From Balneolaceae bacterium (GTDB lineage: Bacteria > Bacteroidota > Rhodothermia > Balneolales > Balneolaceae): a stretch of 64,000 nt of DNA. Position 1 is the stretch's first letter. Every line of letters begins with the position of its first letter. Below the pieces are notes generated by a model. The model was not told the origin of the DNA. It was given only the letters and a program-made list of their open reading frames with translations, and made no database searches. The stretch is taken from positions 868,001-932,000 of the forward strand of contig JAEPQE010000002.1 in the NCBI GenBank assembly GCA_017640665.1, read 5' to 3'. The position numbers were made by a program, and so were the translations under genes. Below are positions 33,973-44,200 of the stretch, in pieces.

Positions 33973-36279
33973 TCACTTTTCCCAAATCACACTTTGGCTT
34001 TGAACTTCATCTGAATTTCTTCCTACCATGATGATAAATTCCCCTGGTTCCCAGTCATATTTCATTGATTGGGCCATATTTTCGTAATCGTAGTTGTAAA
34101 ACTTTAAATCATCGGTAGTAATTGAAAATGAAACTGTTTTAGTAGTTCCTGCAGGTATAAACACCTTTTGAAAATCTTTTAGCTCTTTTACCGGACGGGT
34201 TATTGTTCCAACTACATCCCTGATATAAAGTTGAACCACTTCTTTTCCATCTGTTTCGCTTTCATTCGTAATGTTGATTGTTACGCTAAGCGATTCCTCC
34301 CCTTTTAAGGATGTTTTATTAAGGGTCATCTCCCCATACTTAAACTCACTGTAGCTTAAACCATAACCGAATGGAAACAAAGGCTCGTTAGAAACATCCA
34401 GATAGTTAGTCCGAAACTTCTGAAACCATTCTCCCTCAAGTGGACGCCCTGTATTTTTATGAGCGTAATAAATTGGAATTTGCCCAACGTTCTGAGGAAA
34501 AGTAGCGGTAAGCTTTCCCGAAGGATTGACATCTCCAAATAAGACATCCGCGATAGCGTAACCAGCCTCGCTACCCGCAAACCAAGCGTTTAAGATAGAG
34601 GGAACATATTCGGCTTCCCATGTTAATGCCAGCGGCCGACCGGTAAACAAAACCATTGCAACTGGTTTTCCTGTATCGAGTAATGCTTTCAATAGTCGTC
34701 TTTGTGTGTCCGGCATTTCTATATTAGTTCTGCTGGAACTTTCCCCGGACATTTCTGAAGCCTCGCCCACCGCTGCTATAATCACATCTGCCTTTTCGGC
34801 AATTTCGAGTGCTTCAGCAAGTATTTCTTCTTCCGGTCTGTTATCCCGGTATGTGTTCTTTCCAAAAATGCTGAATCGTGCTTCAAGTTCCGGATCACTT
34901 ACGAAGTTTGCTCCTTTAGCATAAAGCACATTAACGTTTTCGCCTGCAACCTCTTTTACTCCTTCCAGAAGAGTTATAGACTTTTGATGATCGCCCGCTA
35001 CGCTCCATGTTCCCTGCATGTTTTCTCTGTTATTCCCCATTGGACCAATAATCGCGATGGTCCCTTCCTTTTTAAGTGGCAAAATGTCGCCTTCATTCTT
35101 AAGTAACACCATCGATTCTGCCGCAATTTTTCGAGCTGCATTACGATTTGAATCGGTATAAACCTCCCTTCTCGCCCGATCCGGTTGGGCATAACGATAA
35201 GGATCATCAAATAGCCCCAGCTTGAATTTAGCCTCTAGTATTCTCCAGCAGGCTTTATTGATGTCCTCTTCAGTGATTTTTCCTTCTTCGAGTGATTTTT
35301 TAAGCGTAAGCAGGAAACCCTCGCCAACCATATCCATGTCAACTCCTGCTTTTAGTGCAAGAGCAGATACTGCTTCGAGGTCTCCAACACCGTGATCAAT
35401 CATCTCATTAATTCCTGTATAGTCACTAAGTACAAATCCATCAAAACCCCATTGATTTCTGAGCACCTCTGTCATCAGCCATTTATTTCCGGTTGCAGGA
35501 ATACCATCTACTTCGTTAAAAGATGCCATTACCGTTCCTACTCCTGCATCAATCGCTGCTTTATAGGGAGGAAAGTACACATTGTACATGGTCAGCCGAC
35601 TCATATCTACTGTATTATAATCCCGACCTGCTTCAGATGCCCCATACAATGCAAAGTGCTTCACACAGGCCATCAATGTATTTTCTTTAGAAAGATCATC
35701 TCCCTGATATCCATTAACCATTGCCTTTGCAATTTCGCTGTTTAGATATGGATCCTCCCCACCGCTTTCAGCTATTCTTCCCCAGCGAGGATCTCTGGAA
35801 AGATCAACCATTGGAGAGAATGTCCATGCGATGCCATCAGCTGAAGCTTCCTGGGCTGCAATTCTTGCTGACCGTTCTACTGCTTCTATATCCCAGGAGC
35901 AAGACAACCCCAATGGAATTGGAAATACGGTTTTATATCCATGTATTACGTCCATCGCGAAGAGAAGTGGAATACCTAAACGAGATTCTTCAACTGCCAC
36001 CTTCTGGACTTCCCTGATCCTTTCTACACCTCGAATGTTAAATAATCCACCAACCTTTCCTTCCTTAATTTTAGCAATTATTCCAGTGCTTTGAGCCAGA
36101 CCTGTACTTATATCTCCGGCAGCAGGAAGATTTAACTGTCCAATTTTTTCATCAAGCGTCATTAGTGCCAAAACAGAATCTACCTTTTGCTCTATTTTAA
36201 CTGATGAGTACTGAGCACTTATTGATGAACTGACTGACAAAAGTATTAGGGTTATTATTACAGTTATGACAGGTCGCAT
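33973..36279 (-). CDS. Glycoside hydrolase family 3 beta-glucosidase
   Basis: A 768-residue exported enzyme from the ATG at 36279 (AGAAGG upstream; signal peptide 1-23). The GH3 N-terminal TIM barrel has KHF and the nucleophile Asp286 in GFVLSDYTG; the alpha/beta sandwich has GEASEMSGESSSR with probable acid/base Glu513; a fibronectin type III-like domain ends the protein (EVVQLYIRDVVGTITRPVKELK). This is the BglX/periplasmic beta-glucosidase layout. Together with two GH144 enzymes it would hydrolyse sophoro-oligosaccharides to glucose in the periplasm. Exact linkage preference cannot be read from sequence. Confidence 0.94.
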   Translation of the reverse strand: MRPVITVIITLILLSVSSSISAQYSSVKIEQKVDSVLALMTLDEKIGQLNLPAAGDISTGLAQSTGIIAKIKEGKVGGLFNIRGVERIREVQKVAVEESRLGIPLLFAMDVIHGYKTVFPIPLGLSCSWDIEAVERSARIAAQEASADGIAWTFSPMVDLSRDPRWGRIAESGGEDPYLNSEIAKAMVNGYQGDDLSKENTLMACVKHFALYGASEAGRDYNTVDMSRLTMYNVYFPPYKAAIDAGVGTVMASFNEVDGIPATGNKWLMTEVLRNQWGFDGFVLSDYTGINEMIDHGVGDLEAVSALALKAGVDMDMVGEGFLLTLKKSLEEGKITEEDINKACWRILEAKFKLGLFDDPYRYAQPDRARREVYTDSNRNAARKIAAESMVLLKNEGDILPLKKEGTIAIIGPMGNNRENMQGTWSVAGDHQKSITLLEGVKEVAGENVNVLYAKGANFVSDPELEARFSIFGKNTYRDNRPEEEILAEALEIAEKADVIIAAVGEASEMSGESSSRTNIEMPDTQRRLLKALLDTGKPVAMVLFTGRPLALTWEAEYVPSILNAWFAGSEAGYAIADVLFGDVNPSGKLTATFPQNVGQIPIYYAHKNTGRPLEGEWFQKFRTNYLDVSNEPLFPFGYGLSYSEFKYGEMTLNKTSLKGEESLSVTINITNESETDGKEVVQLYIRDVVGTITRPVKELKDFQKVFIPAGTTKTVSFSITTDDLKFYNYDYENMAQSMKYDWEPGEFIIMVGRNSDEVQSQSVIWEK

Positions 36280-36307
36280 ACTATGTACCTTCTTTTGGTT
36301 AATTCGT

Positions 36308-38284
36308 TTATTCATAAGTAAAGCCCAAATTGTCCAAAGCGATCTGAACCTCAGGAGCCTGCATAAAAAGGTCCCATAACAATCCAGTTCTGTGGTTTTC
36401 AATCATAATGATAATCGGCCCCTGATCTATTGCCAATGTTGAACTTGCCCACCAACTTTCGGTAGGATTGAACGCGTCATAAAAACCATATTCGCCCCAC
36501 AATTTATCTCCTAAGGCATAGTAAAAATGATGCAAGGCTTCCATTGATTCGTCAGGGGTGTAAGGCATTGAAGAAAGTGCAGCGGTAGGAGTAATAGTAC
36601 CATTATCATTAGTTGGAGAATGAGCACTATAGCCCCCGTTTTGATCGCTGGCCGTTAATCCCCAACTTTCTTGCGAATACCCGACGAAACCTCTTGGATT
36701 CTCAATGCCGTGGGCTCTGTTTATCAGAGTATGATTTATATTCTGCTGCCAGTAGTCAGCATATTGATCCGAAAGGTTACGTGGATCTAATCCCAGAAAA
36801 GAATAGTGTGCAAAAAAGAGCGGGCCTCCAAAATCATACCCTACGGGTAACTCGATTCCATAATAACTATTCCCGTTTTCAATTGCTCCTGAACGAGCCC
36901 ACCCGTTATCATAAACTTCTTTATCAATAGCATAATCTTTAGATGAAGCGGCCAGTACATAAATAATCAAGGCTTCGTTATAGCCTCTGATCGGTAAGTT
37001 CATGTCCCATTCAAATTCCGGAGACCAATGCCAGTACAGCACATCCTGTCCTTCTTGTGTGAACCAGTCCCATTCTATAGAATCGAGCAACTCGTTAATT
37101 TTGGTGATCAACTCTTCTTCTGCTGTAATTGTATCATCAAGATATTCCCGCACCGTAATAAGTGCTTGTGCCATAAACGCTGTCTCAACTAAATCTGCAC
37201 CATTATCTTTGGCGCTGAATGGAATTACATCTCCGGTTGTACCGCTCATCCAATGCGGCCATACTCCATGAAACCGATCCGCATTTTCTAAAAAACTTAT
37301 GATGGTTTGAAGCCTGGTAATCCCTTCTTCTTTTGTTATAAAATCCCTCTCAATTCCAACCAGAATAGACATCACACCAAAACCACTTCCGCCTATTGTT
37401 ACAAGATCGCCTGAGCTATTTCTTTCTCTTGCAAGCCCGCTTACCGGATGCCCAAAATCCCAGAAATACTTAAATGTTTGTTCCTGTACTTTTGTAAGAA
37501 GTTCTTCGTCGGATATTAAAGGGAATTTCGGAGTTGGATCTAATCCTGTTTGAAACAAGGTCTCATAACCTTCAAATTCGAACCCATTTGCAGCTGTTAA
37601 ACTATTGCTCAATCTAAGAGTGAAATTCTTATAGTAATCCAGCGGCGAATCTGCTATAATATTTACTTTTGTGCTATCCTGAGATAATGTTTTTTCAAAA
37701 AGTGAAGAAGAAGTAATCGAAAAAAAGGATTCAAAATTCTGTGGATCCAGTGCTTCTGAAAAAGTAAATTCAATATCGACATTGTCGTATTCCACATCTC
37801 TTTTGGTGTTACCCGCAGATAAATTCTCCTCATTGATAGTAGCGGAAATTAACTGTAATACTCCATTTTCTGTGGTCAGGTTGTAGTCAATCCCTGGAAA
37901 ACCTGCCCCTTGCTCAGATGTCAACCCATCAGTAACAGAAAGCACATAATCAGTATTATATGATAATTCGTTTGAGGGCTCAGCGATTACTTTTTTGTTC
38001 TCATCTTCAAAACTAAAACTAAGTGATAGCTGTGAATTCGTTTCCGTTTTACGTAAAAGAATATTCTCCTCAACAATATCAGTATTAACAGGAGAGCTAA
38101 ATTGAAAAGTGAAAATTGCTCGCCTGCCTACGCCCTGATTTACTGAGTTGAAAGAAAGAGTACCGTCTTGAGTGGATGTCTTCAATAATTGAAAAATATC
38201 TGGTTCTGGTTCTACTCCTTTATCTTTGCAGCCCGTAAAAAAAACAAGAACCAATAAATAGTATATCATTCTACTCATATTCAT
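36308..38284 (-). CDS. GH144-type glucanase lipoprotein with two Ig-like domains
   Basis: A 658-residue predicted lipoprotein (lipobox VFFTGC, Cys19). Residues about 28-137 and 142-247 form two bacterial Ig-like domains of the SbsA/Big_5 type (NTDIVEENILLRK, ELSYNTDYVLSVTDGLTS). From about 258 there is a full GH144/PF10091 domain: LLTKVQEQTFKYFWDFGHPVSG, GGSGFGVMSILVGIERDFI, DRFHGVWPHWM, LYWHWSPEFEWDM, RGYNEALIIYVLAASS and LAIDQGPIIIMIENHRTGLLW. The Ig domains probably hold the enzyme away from the outer membrane. It starts just after a strong hairpin and is therefore the first gene of the enzyme part of the PUL. Confidence 0.88.
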   Translation of the reverse strand: MNMSRMIYYLLVLVFFTGCKDKGVEPEPDIFQLLKTSTQDGTLSFNSVNQGVGRRAIFTFQFSSPVNTDIVEENILLRKTETNSQLSLSFSFEDENKKVIAEPSNELSYNTDYVLSVTDGLTSEQGAGFPGIDYNLTTENGVLQLISATINEENLSAGNTKRDVEYDNVDIEFTFSEALDPQNFESFFSITSSSLFEKTLSQDSTKVNIIADSPLDYYKNFTLRLSNSLTAANGFEFEGYETLFQTGLDPTPKFPLISDEELLTKVQEQTFKYFWDFGHPVSGLARERNSSGDLVTIGGSGFGVMSILVGIERDFITKEEGITRLQTIISFLENADRFHGVWPHWMSGTTGDVIPFSAKDNGADLVETAFMAQALITVREYLDDTITAEEELITKINELLDSIEWDWFTQEGQDVLYWHWSPEFEWDMNLPIRGYNEALIIYVLAASSKDYAIDKEVYDNGWARSGAIENGNSYYGIELPVGYDFGGPLFFAHYSFLGLDPRNLSDQYADYWQQNINHTLINRAHGIENPRGFVGYSQESWGLTASDQNGGYSAHSPTNDNGTITPTAALSSMPYTPDESMEALHHFYYALGDKLWGEYGFYDAFNPTESWWASSTLAIDQGPIIIMIENHRTGLLWDLFMQAPEVQIALDNLGFTYE

Positions 38285-38391
38285 TTGGTTGCAAAGTTCA
38301 GGGGGATTTTTCTAATTATTAACTTTTGAAAATCAGTCGGGTGTTAAGCCTTATATTTTTCAAGACTTCCTGTAGCACTACTATAGATTAA

Positions 38392-38417
38392 AAAGAGGTG
38401 CCATAAAGCACCTCTTT
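38392..38417 (-). terminator. Intrinsic terminator / hairpin inside the PUL
   Basis: On the minus strand a perfect 10-bp stem AAAGAGGTGC/GCACCTCTTT encloses a 6-base loop and runs into a T-rich tail (CTTTTTAATC). It lies 17 bases after the stop of the LamG lipoprotein gene and 108 bases before the second GH144 gene, splitting susC-susD-LamG from the enzyme genes. Confidence 0.82.
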
Positions 38418-38433
38418 CATAACTTTCATACGA

Positions 38434-39705
38434 CTAGTTTTCAGAGTCGTACATTAACTGGATTTCCGTATCAGTAAGTACTTTGTGATAGATCTTGATA
38501 TCGTCTAACTGTCCTTTAAAGTGGTTTGCAGTTGTGTTGTCATATCCACCCCAAGGAGTATCATCCCACATGGTACCTGCACGAGAATGAACAAACCCTA
38601 ATGCTAGTTCATTTACCACATCTGGTTCTGATCCGGCATAGATCATACCAACGGTAGTCTTCTTTGGAGCATCATCTGGCCATAGGTCAAAATCAAAACT
38701 TTTCATCAACTCGCTGTTGTAGTAAAGTCGACCTTTCTTATCAGCACCTTCATAGGTATAAGTTATCTGAGTCCAGTTATCTTTCAAATAACCTTCCATC
38801 TGCTCCTGAGTTATGCTCTTAGCAAAATCCCAACCTTGCCAGCCGCCGTTGGTATTATCAGTAGCTTCAACCGGGAACCACATATCTTCAGCTCCGGTAG
38901 TGCCATCTCCGAATTCGTACTGTATGGCAAACTTGGCTCCATTATATCCTCCAAAGACCTCAAATTGAAGACCAAAGAATGCGCCCAGCCCCATTACAAA
39001 ATGACCTGCAGGATCTCCGTTTGCATTTACGTGCCCATCAGAATTGGTTTTCATCCAAAAGCTGATAGTAAAATCACTTGTGTTTACAAGAGCATCTGCT
39101 CCAGGAATTTCAATGATGCTGGTATTTCCATTAAAAGTAGCAGCTTTTCCTGCAGCTGCGTTTCTACTATCTGTATATGTAATATCTACTACTGCACTGG
39201 CTGAAGGATCGTAGTCTCCAACGATATCTTCAGCAGTATCCTCAAACGTCCAGTTAGCAATCATTCCTGAAGGACTAAAAGTGCCCGCAGTAGTGAATGT
39301 CCTTGTTGTAGAAGTAAGAGGCTGATCATCCATATTCAATAATCCCATAGAAATAGAGAATGAATAAAGGGTTCCTGAACCAAGTGTAGTGGCAGGAGTA
39401 ACTGTTAACATAGGTCCGTCAACTTCGATGGTTAGCTCGATATTTGCCTGATCATAATCCTGAACCAGTGTAATATTGCTGGAAGTTGCTGTTTCCGGCT
39501 TAATGTCGGAATTAAATGTAATAGTGATACTGGCATCGGCAGCCACATCTGATGGGGAAGTTGCTCCATTAAGATCAGCTCCACCAACTGTTATTGACTC
39601 AATGTTCAGGTCAACCGGACCATTATCATTATCACATCCCTGTGCTACGAAAACTGCTAACGTAAGCACCAAAGTGTACTTAAAAATTGTATTTATCTTT
39701 TTCAT
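38434..39705 (-). CDS. PUL surface lipoprotein: Ig-like plus LamG/concanavalin-like domain
   Basis: A 423-residue predicted lipoprotein (signal ending VFVAQGC). Residues about 30-135 are a Big_5-like domain (ADASITITFNSDIKPETATSSNITL, ...LGSGTLYSFSI). Residues about 145-420 form a LamG/concanavalin A-like lectin domain: WTFEDTAEDIVGDYDPSASA, NGNTSIIEIPGADALVNTSDFTISFWMK, and GQLDDIKIYHKVLTDTEIQ. No glycosidase residues are apparent. Its place directly after susD suggests a surface glycan-binding protein, as in many Bacteroidota PULs. The intact terminator directly after it marks the end of the binding/import transcript. Confidence 0.85.
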   Translation of the reverse strand: MKKINTIFKYTLVLTLAVFVAQGCDNDNGPVDLNIESITVGGADLNGATSPSDVAADASITITFNSDIKPETATSSNITLVQDYDQANIELTIEVDGPMLTVTPATTLGSGTLYSFSISMGLLNMDDQPLTSTTRTFTTAGTFSPSGMIANWTFEDTAEDIVGDYDPSASAVVDITYTDSRNAAAGKAATFNGNTSIIEIPGADALVNTSDFTISFWMKTNSDGHVNANGDPAGHFVMGLGAFFGLQFEVFGGYNGAKFAIQYEFGDGTTGAEDMWFPVEATDNTNGGWQGWDFAKSITQEQMEGYLKDNWTQITYTYEGADKKGRLYYNSELMKSFDFDLWPDDAPKKTTVGMIYAGSEPDVVNELALGFVHSRAGTMWDDTPWGGYDNTTANHFKGQLDDIKIYHKVLTDTEIQLMYDSEN

Positions 39706-39744
39706 GATTGATTGTTTTGTTTGAGGGTTAATACTTTTTATGAT

Positions 39745-41220
39745 TTACCACATGTCGTTTTGTTCAAGCGAACCTTGAGACAAATCTATTTCGCTTTGAG
39801 GTATTGGAAAGAACTCATGCTTTCCTTCTATGAAGCCCAAAGGTCCTAGTACTTCTGGTGCTCTACCTGTTCGTACTAAATCCCAAAACCTGTGGCCTTC
39901 AAGAGCAAGTTCCACTCTTCTTTCATGCAAAATGATATCTCTTAACAAATCTTTATCTGTTTCTGCTATATCCGGAAGAATTGAACCATCACCCTGACGA
40001 GCCCTTTCCCGAACTCTGTTTAAATAAACCAGGGCCTGTACGGGTTGATCATTTTCATTTAGAGCTTCAGCGGCCATTAATAAAACATCTGCAAACCGAA
40101 CGAGTCTTCGGTTATGCCCCCATTGTGTAGTTGTATTTGTTCCGGGATACCAAACTTTCTGGTTGTAACTTTCAATCTCAATTAAGTTACCACCTTCATC
40201 TCTGGTCTCATCAGGTGTGGATCCATCACCTAAAATGGTGATACCGTCAAGAACCTCTCCAAGTTCGATAATGGTATCTTCAAAACGTGGATCATCAGTT
40301 TCAAAAGTGGCACGTAAATCCATTGAAGGGCGATTGAACCCCCACCCTCTGTTTGGTGTACCACGAACTCCCTGAGTATTAGCATATTGATTTCCTTCCG
40401 GACTCCCGCTGGCTATGGCTCCAATTTCAAAAACCGATTCTACACCATGCTCTCCATTTACACCATTGGCATCAATAAAAACATCTTCAAGATCGTATTC
40501 ATTTGAATTAATGACTGCCAGTGACAGAGTCTCAACCTCATCAAATTCCCCTTTGAATAGGTGAACCCGGGCTTTCAAAGCCTGCGCTGCCCCCTTAGTT
40601 CCACGCCCCAACTGGTCTACTGAATATTCACTTTTAAGAGGGAGATTATCTATAGCAAATTGCAGGTCTGCTTCTAGAAGAGTATAGATTTCTTCTGCTG
40701 TTGATCTTTCTAATTTAAGATCAGGGTTGATCGTAGTTACCAGAGGCACTCCGCCAAAAGCACGAACCAGATCAAAATAATAAATTCCCCTCAGGAATCT
40801 GGCTTCTGCAATGTATCTGGTCTTTAGGGTTTCGTCCATTTCGATCTCTGGGACCTTTTCGATAACAATATTAGCTCGTCGGATTCCCTCATAAAGAGCA
40901 TTCCACCATCTGTCCAGTCCTGTTTGAGTAGCAGCAAAACTAAAGTCTTCAAATGGAGCCATCGAAGTAGATCCATCATCAGGATTACTTCCTTTTAGTC
41001 CATCATCCGACATCACATCAAGAACGGGAAAACCACCACTGTGGTAATGCCAGCTTCTCAGGGTGGAATACACCGCGTTAGTTGCTTGTAAAGCATCCGA
41101 AGCAGAAGTTGGAAAGGCCTCTTGTGTTAGTTCACTTTGAGGTCGTACATCTAGAAATCCTTCACAAGAAATAAGGATTAAACTTATGGATAGAATTAGT
41201 ATCGTTTTTTTAGTACTCAT
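39745..41220 (-). CDS. SusD/RagB-like nutrient-binding outer-membrane lipoprotein
   Basis: A 491-residue protein from the ATG at 41220 (MSTKKTILILSISLILISC lipobox). It has the SusD-like N-terminal domain and TPR scaffold (RYIAEARFLRGIYYFDLVRAFGGVPLV) and the typical C-terminal RLVRFADVLLMAAEALNE...YLNRVRERA, then ERRVELALEGHRFWDLVRTG and FFPIPQSEID. In known systems SusD caps the SusC channel and binds oligosaccharides at the cell surface. It begins 10 bases after the susC stop, the usual order. Naming is by family; the ligand is inferred from the GH144/GH3 enzymes downstream. Confidence 0.95.
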   Translation of the reverse strand: MSTKKTILILSISLILISCEGFLDVRPQSELTQEAFPTSASDALQATNAVYSTLRSWHYHSGGFPVLDVMSDDGLKGSNPDDGSTSMAPFEDFSFAATQTGLDRWWNALYEGIRRANIVIEKVPEIEMDETLKTRYIAEARFLRGIYYFDLVRAFGGVPLVTTINPDLKLERSTAEEIYTLLEADLQFAIDNLPLKSEYSVDQLGRGTKGAAQALKARVHLFKGEFDEVETLSLAVINSNEYDLEDVFIDANGVNGEHGVESVFEIGAIASGSPEGNQYANTQGVRGTPNRGWGFNRPSMDLRATFETDDPRFEDTIIELGEVLDGITILGDGSTPDETRDEGGNLIEIESYNQKVWYPGTNTTTQWGHNRRLVRFADVLLMAAEALNENDQPVQALVYLNRVRERARQGDGSILPDIAETDKDLLRDIILHERRVELALEGHRFWDLVRTGRAPEVLGPLGFIEGKHEFFPIPQSEIDLSQGSLEQNDMW

Positions 41221-41230
41221 TGCTCTTACC

Positions 41231-44200
41231 TTAAAATGTCGTGTTAAATCCAATTGAGATAACTCTTGGAATAGGATAAATACCTGTATCTATACCATTT
41301 GATAGTACATTTCCACTTCCAATCTCGGGGGTATAACCGGTATATTTTGCCCAGGTTAGTAGATTCGTAGCTTTTATATAAAACCTTGCGCGGTCTATAT
41401 CCAAACGCTCAAGCAATGATGTAGGAAGGCTATACCCCAGTATCAAACTTCGCAAACGAATGTAGCTTCCATCTTGAATGAAACGGTCTGATGGAAGGAA
41501 ATTATACCCTCCATAACTTGGCCTTGGTTCAGAATTTGAAGTTCCTTCACCGGTCCAACGATTCCATACGTGCTGCTCAAAGTTATATGGATCAGGCCGG
41601 ACAACATTCTTTCCATTGAATATTTCATTCCCATATTGCCCCTGAAAGTCAAAGGACATATCCCAATTTCTGAAATTCAGTGAAAAATTTGCACCAAATA
41701 CTAAATCAGGTGTTGGAGATCCTATATAAGTGCGGTCATCTCCATTAATCCTGCCATCCCCATTGGTATCCACAAAGCGAAGATCCCCAACATCTGCCTG
41801 AGATAAGTGAGGATAAGCGTCCAACTCAGCTTGATTCTGGAAAATTCCATCCGTTACATATCCATAAAAGGCTCCGATTGGAAGCCCAACTCTGGATTGG
41901 GTTACCAGTTGACCATTAGCAAGCGCACCCCCGAACAGGACTGAGTCAATGCCGCTATTTCCACCAATTGCAAGCACTTCGTTATGGATAGTATTGCCTA
42001 CAACATCGATCTCATATCCTACTTCACCGATGTTGTCCTCCCAACCCATTGAGAATTCTATTCCCCGGTTTACTACAGAAGCGGCATTGTACCGGATTCT
42101 CTGTCCTTGTCCATTTCCAAGATGCCCGGGAGTCGAAAGTTCAACAAGGATGTCATCGGTTTCCCGATTATAATAATCTAATTCCGCAGAAAGTCGTCCC
42201 TCAAAAACTGTCATTTCTAAACCGATATCGGTTTGTGTGGTAGTCTCCCATTTCAAATCTTCATTTCCAGACTTCCCATAGGTTGCTGCAATGTATGAGG
42301 CATCGGGGCTTCCGAATACTGCAAGCAGCCCCGAATTTACACGAGAGAATCGGTCGTAATAAGTAATTTTTTCATTTCCGATAATTCCCCAACTAGCGCG
42401 AAGTTTCAAGTTAGAAATGAAAGAAACCTCTTCCATAAACTTTTCTCTATCTATGTTCCAACCCAGAGCAAAAGAAGGGAAATAGCCCCACCGATTTTCT
42501 TCAGCAAATTTTGAAGACCCATCTCTTCTCATTGTGATGGTAGTGGTGTACTTGTCATCATAACTATATACCACGCGACCGAGAAAAGAAATCATATTGT
42601 AATACTGACCAGCATCAACACCATTAAAAATGGAATTCAGCTGGTTAATATTATTAGCTTCGTCTACAATATAAGATGGAAGCACGTACCAGAAGTCTTC
42701 ACCATCACGAATTACATTCTCACCTGATAACCTGATTATCTCCGATCTGGTTTGCTGCATGGTAAGTCCTGCAACAGCATTTACCGAATGTTTACCAAAA
42801 TCCTGAATATAGTTAGCTGTGTTCTCCCACAACCAGGTATAGTTATAGGTTTCCCCTTTAAAAATATCACTGAAATCGTTGTTTTGCTGAGAAGCTGTCC
42901 CATCGGGATTAAAGATGGTGAAGGCAGGTGTAAAATTCTCGGCTCTATTGATAGCACCATCTATTCCAAAACTGGTTTTTAATAATAATGTATTCGCGAT
43001 AATTCCTTCTGCATATACATTTCCTACTGCCCGTACGCCACGGTTATAGTTGTTTGAAAAATCAATGCTCGCGAGAGGGTTACCTACATTAAAAACCACT
43101 CCGTAGCTACCATCATCATAAAATGGCTCTAAAACCGGTTGAGCCCTGTATACTGCAAAAGTTGCGTTAGGGGCAATTCTTTGGGTGTAAGGAGAAACAG
43201 TAATGTTATTTCCTACCTTAAAGTCCTTACTGATCTTATAGGTATTGTTCAGTTTCAGCGAAATACGCTCATACTCAGAGCTCTCAATAATACCTTCTTG
43301 TTGAAAATATCCCAGACTTATATAGTAGTCTCCCCGCTCACTGGCACCACTCACTGAAATCTGATGATTCTGAATAAGTGCTGTACGAAAGACTTCGTCC
43401 TGCCAGTCGGTATCGGGTACTGCATCAACATTATTATAACTTCCTGAGCGAATTTCGTTTGCAATAATTGCAAATTGCCGTCCATTCAGAAGATCAATTT
43501 TTTTCTCTAATTGTTGTATTCCCGATTCACTTGAAACGAAGATTTGAGGGCGATCACCAATGCCAGACCCTGACCTTGTTTGAACTAATACAACTCCATT
43601 AGCCCCTCGTGATCCATATATAGCAGTTGCTGATGCATCCTTTAACACCTCCATTGATTCAATATCGCCAGGGTTTAAAAAAGAAATGTCATCTATAATC
43701 ACTCCATCCACTACATATATAGGAGATGAATTGTTGAAGGTACCTACTCCTCTTATTCTTACTGCTGCAGATGCCCCGGGCGCTCCTGAAGTGGTAGTAA
43801 TTTGAACGCCACTTACTTTGCCCTGAAGCGATTGCTCTGCATTTAAACTCGTTACTTTACCCAGATCTTCTGAGCTAACTCTCCCAATTGAGCCAGTAAC
43901 ATCTCTTTTACGTACAGCTCCATATCCAATTACAACAAGTTCATCTAGTGTCCCAACTACCGTTTCCAGTTCTACAGTAATTTCAGATTGTCCGGTTACA
44001 TCAACTTCTTTCGTTTGAAAACCTAAGAAGGAAAAGACCAGAATATTTTCTCCTTCATTTAATCGAAGAGTAAAATAGCCATCAACATTTGTAGAAGTTC
44101 CTCTGGAAGTGCCTTTAATAACGATATTAACTCCCGGTAATGTCTCCATTGTTTCGGCATCATAAACAGTCCCGCTTACCTGAGTTTGGGCCTGTGACGC

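Noticed and set aside
35392-35745. Open plus-strand frame inside the GH3 gene
   Set aside because: Translated sequence is Cys/His/Ile-rich without motif and is explained as the complement of a conserved GH3 barrel.
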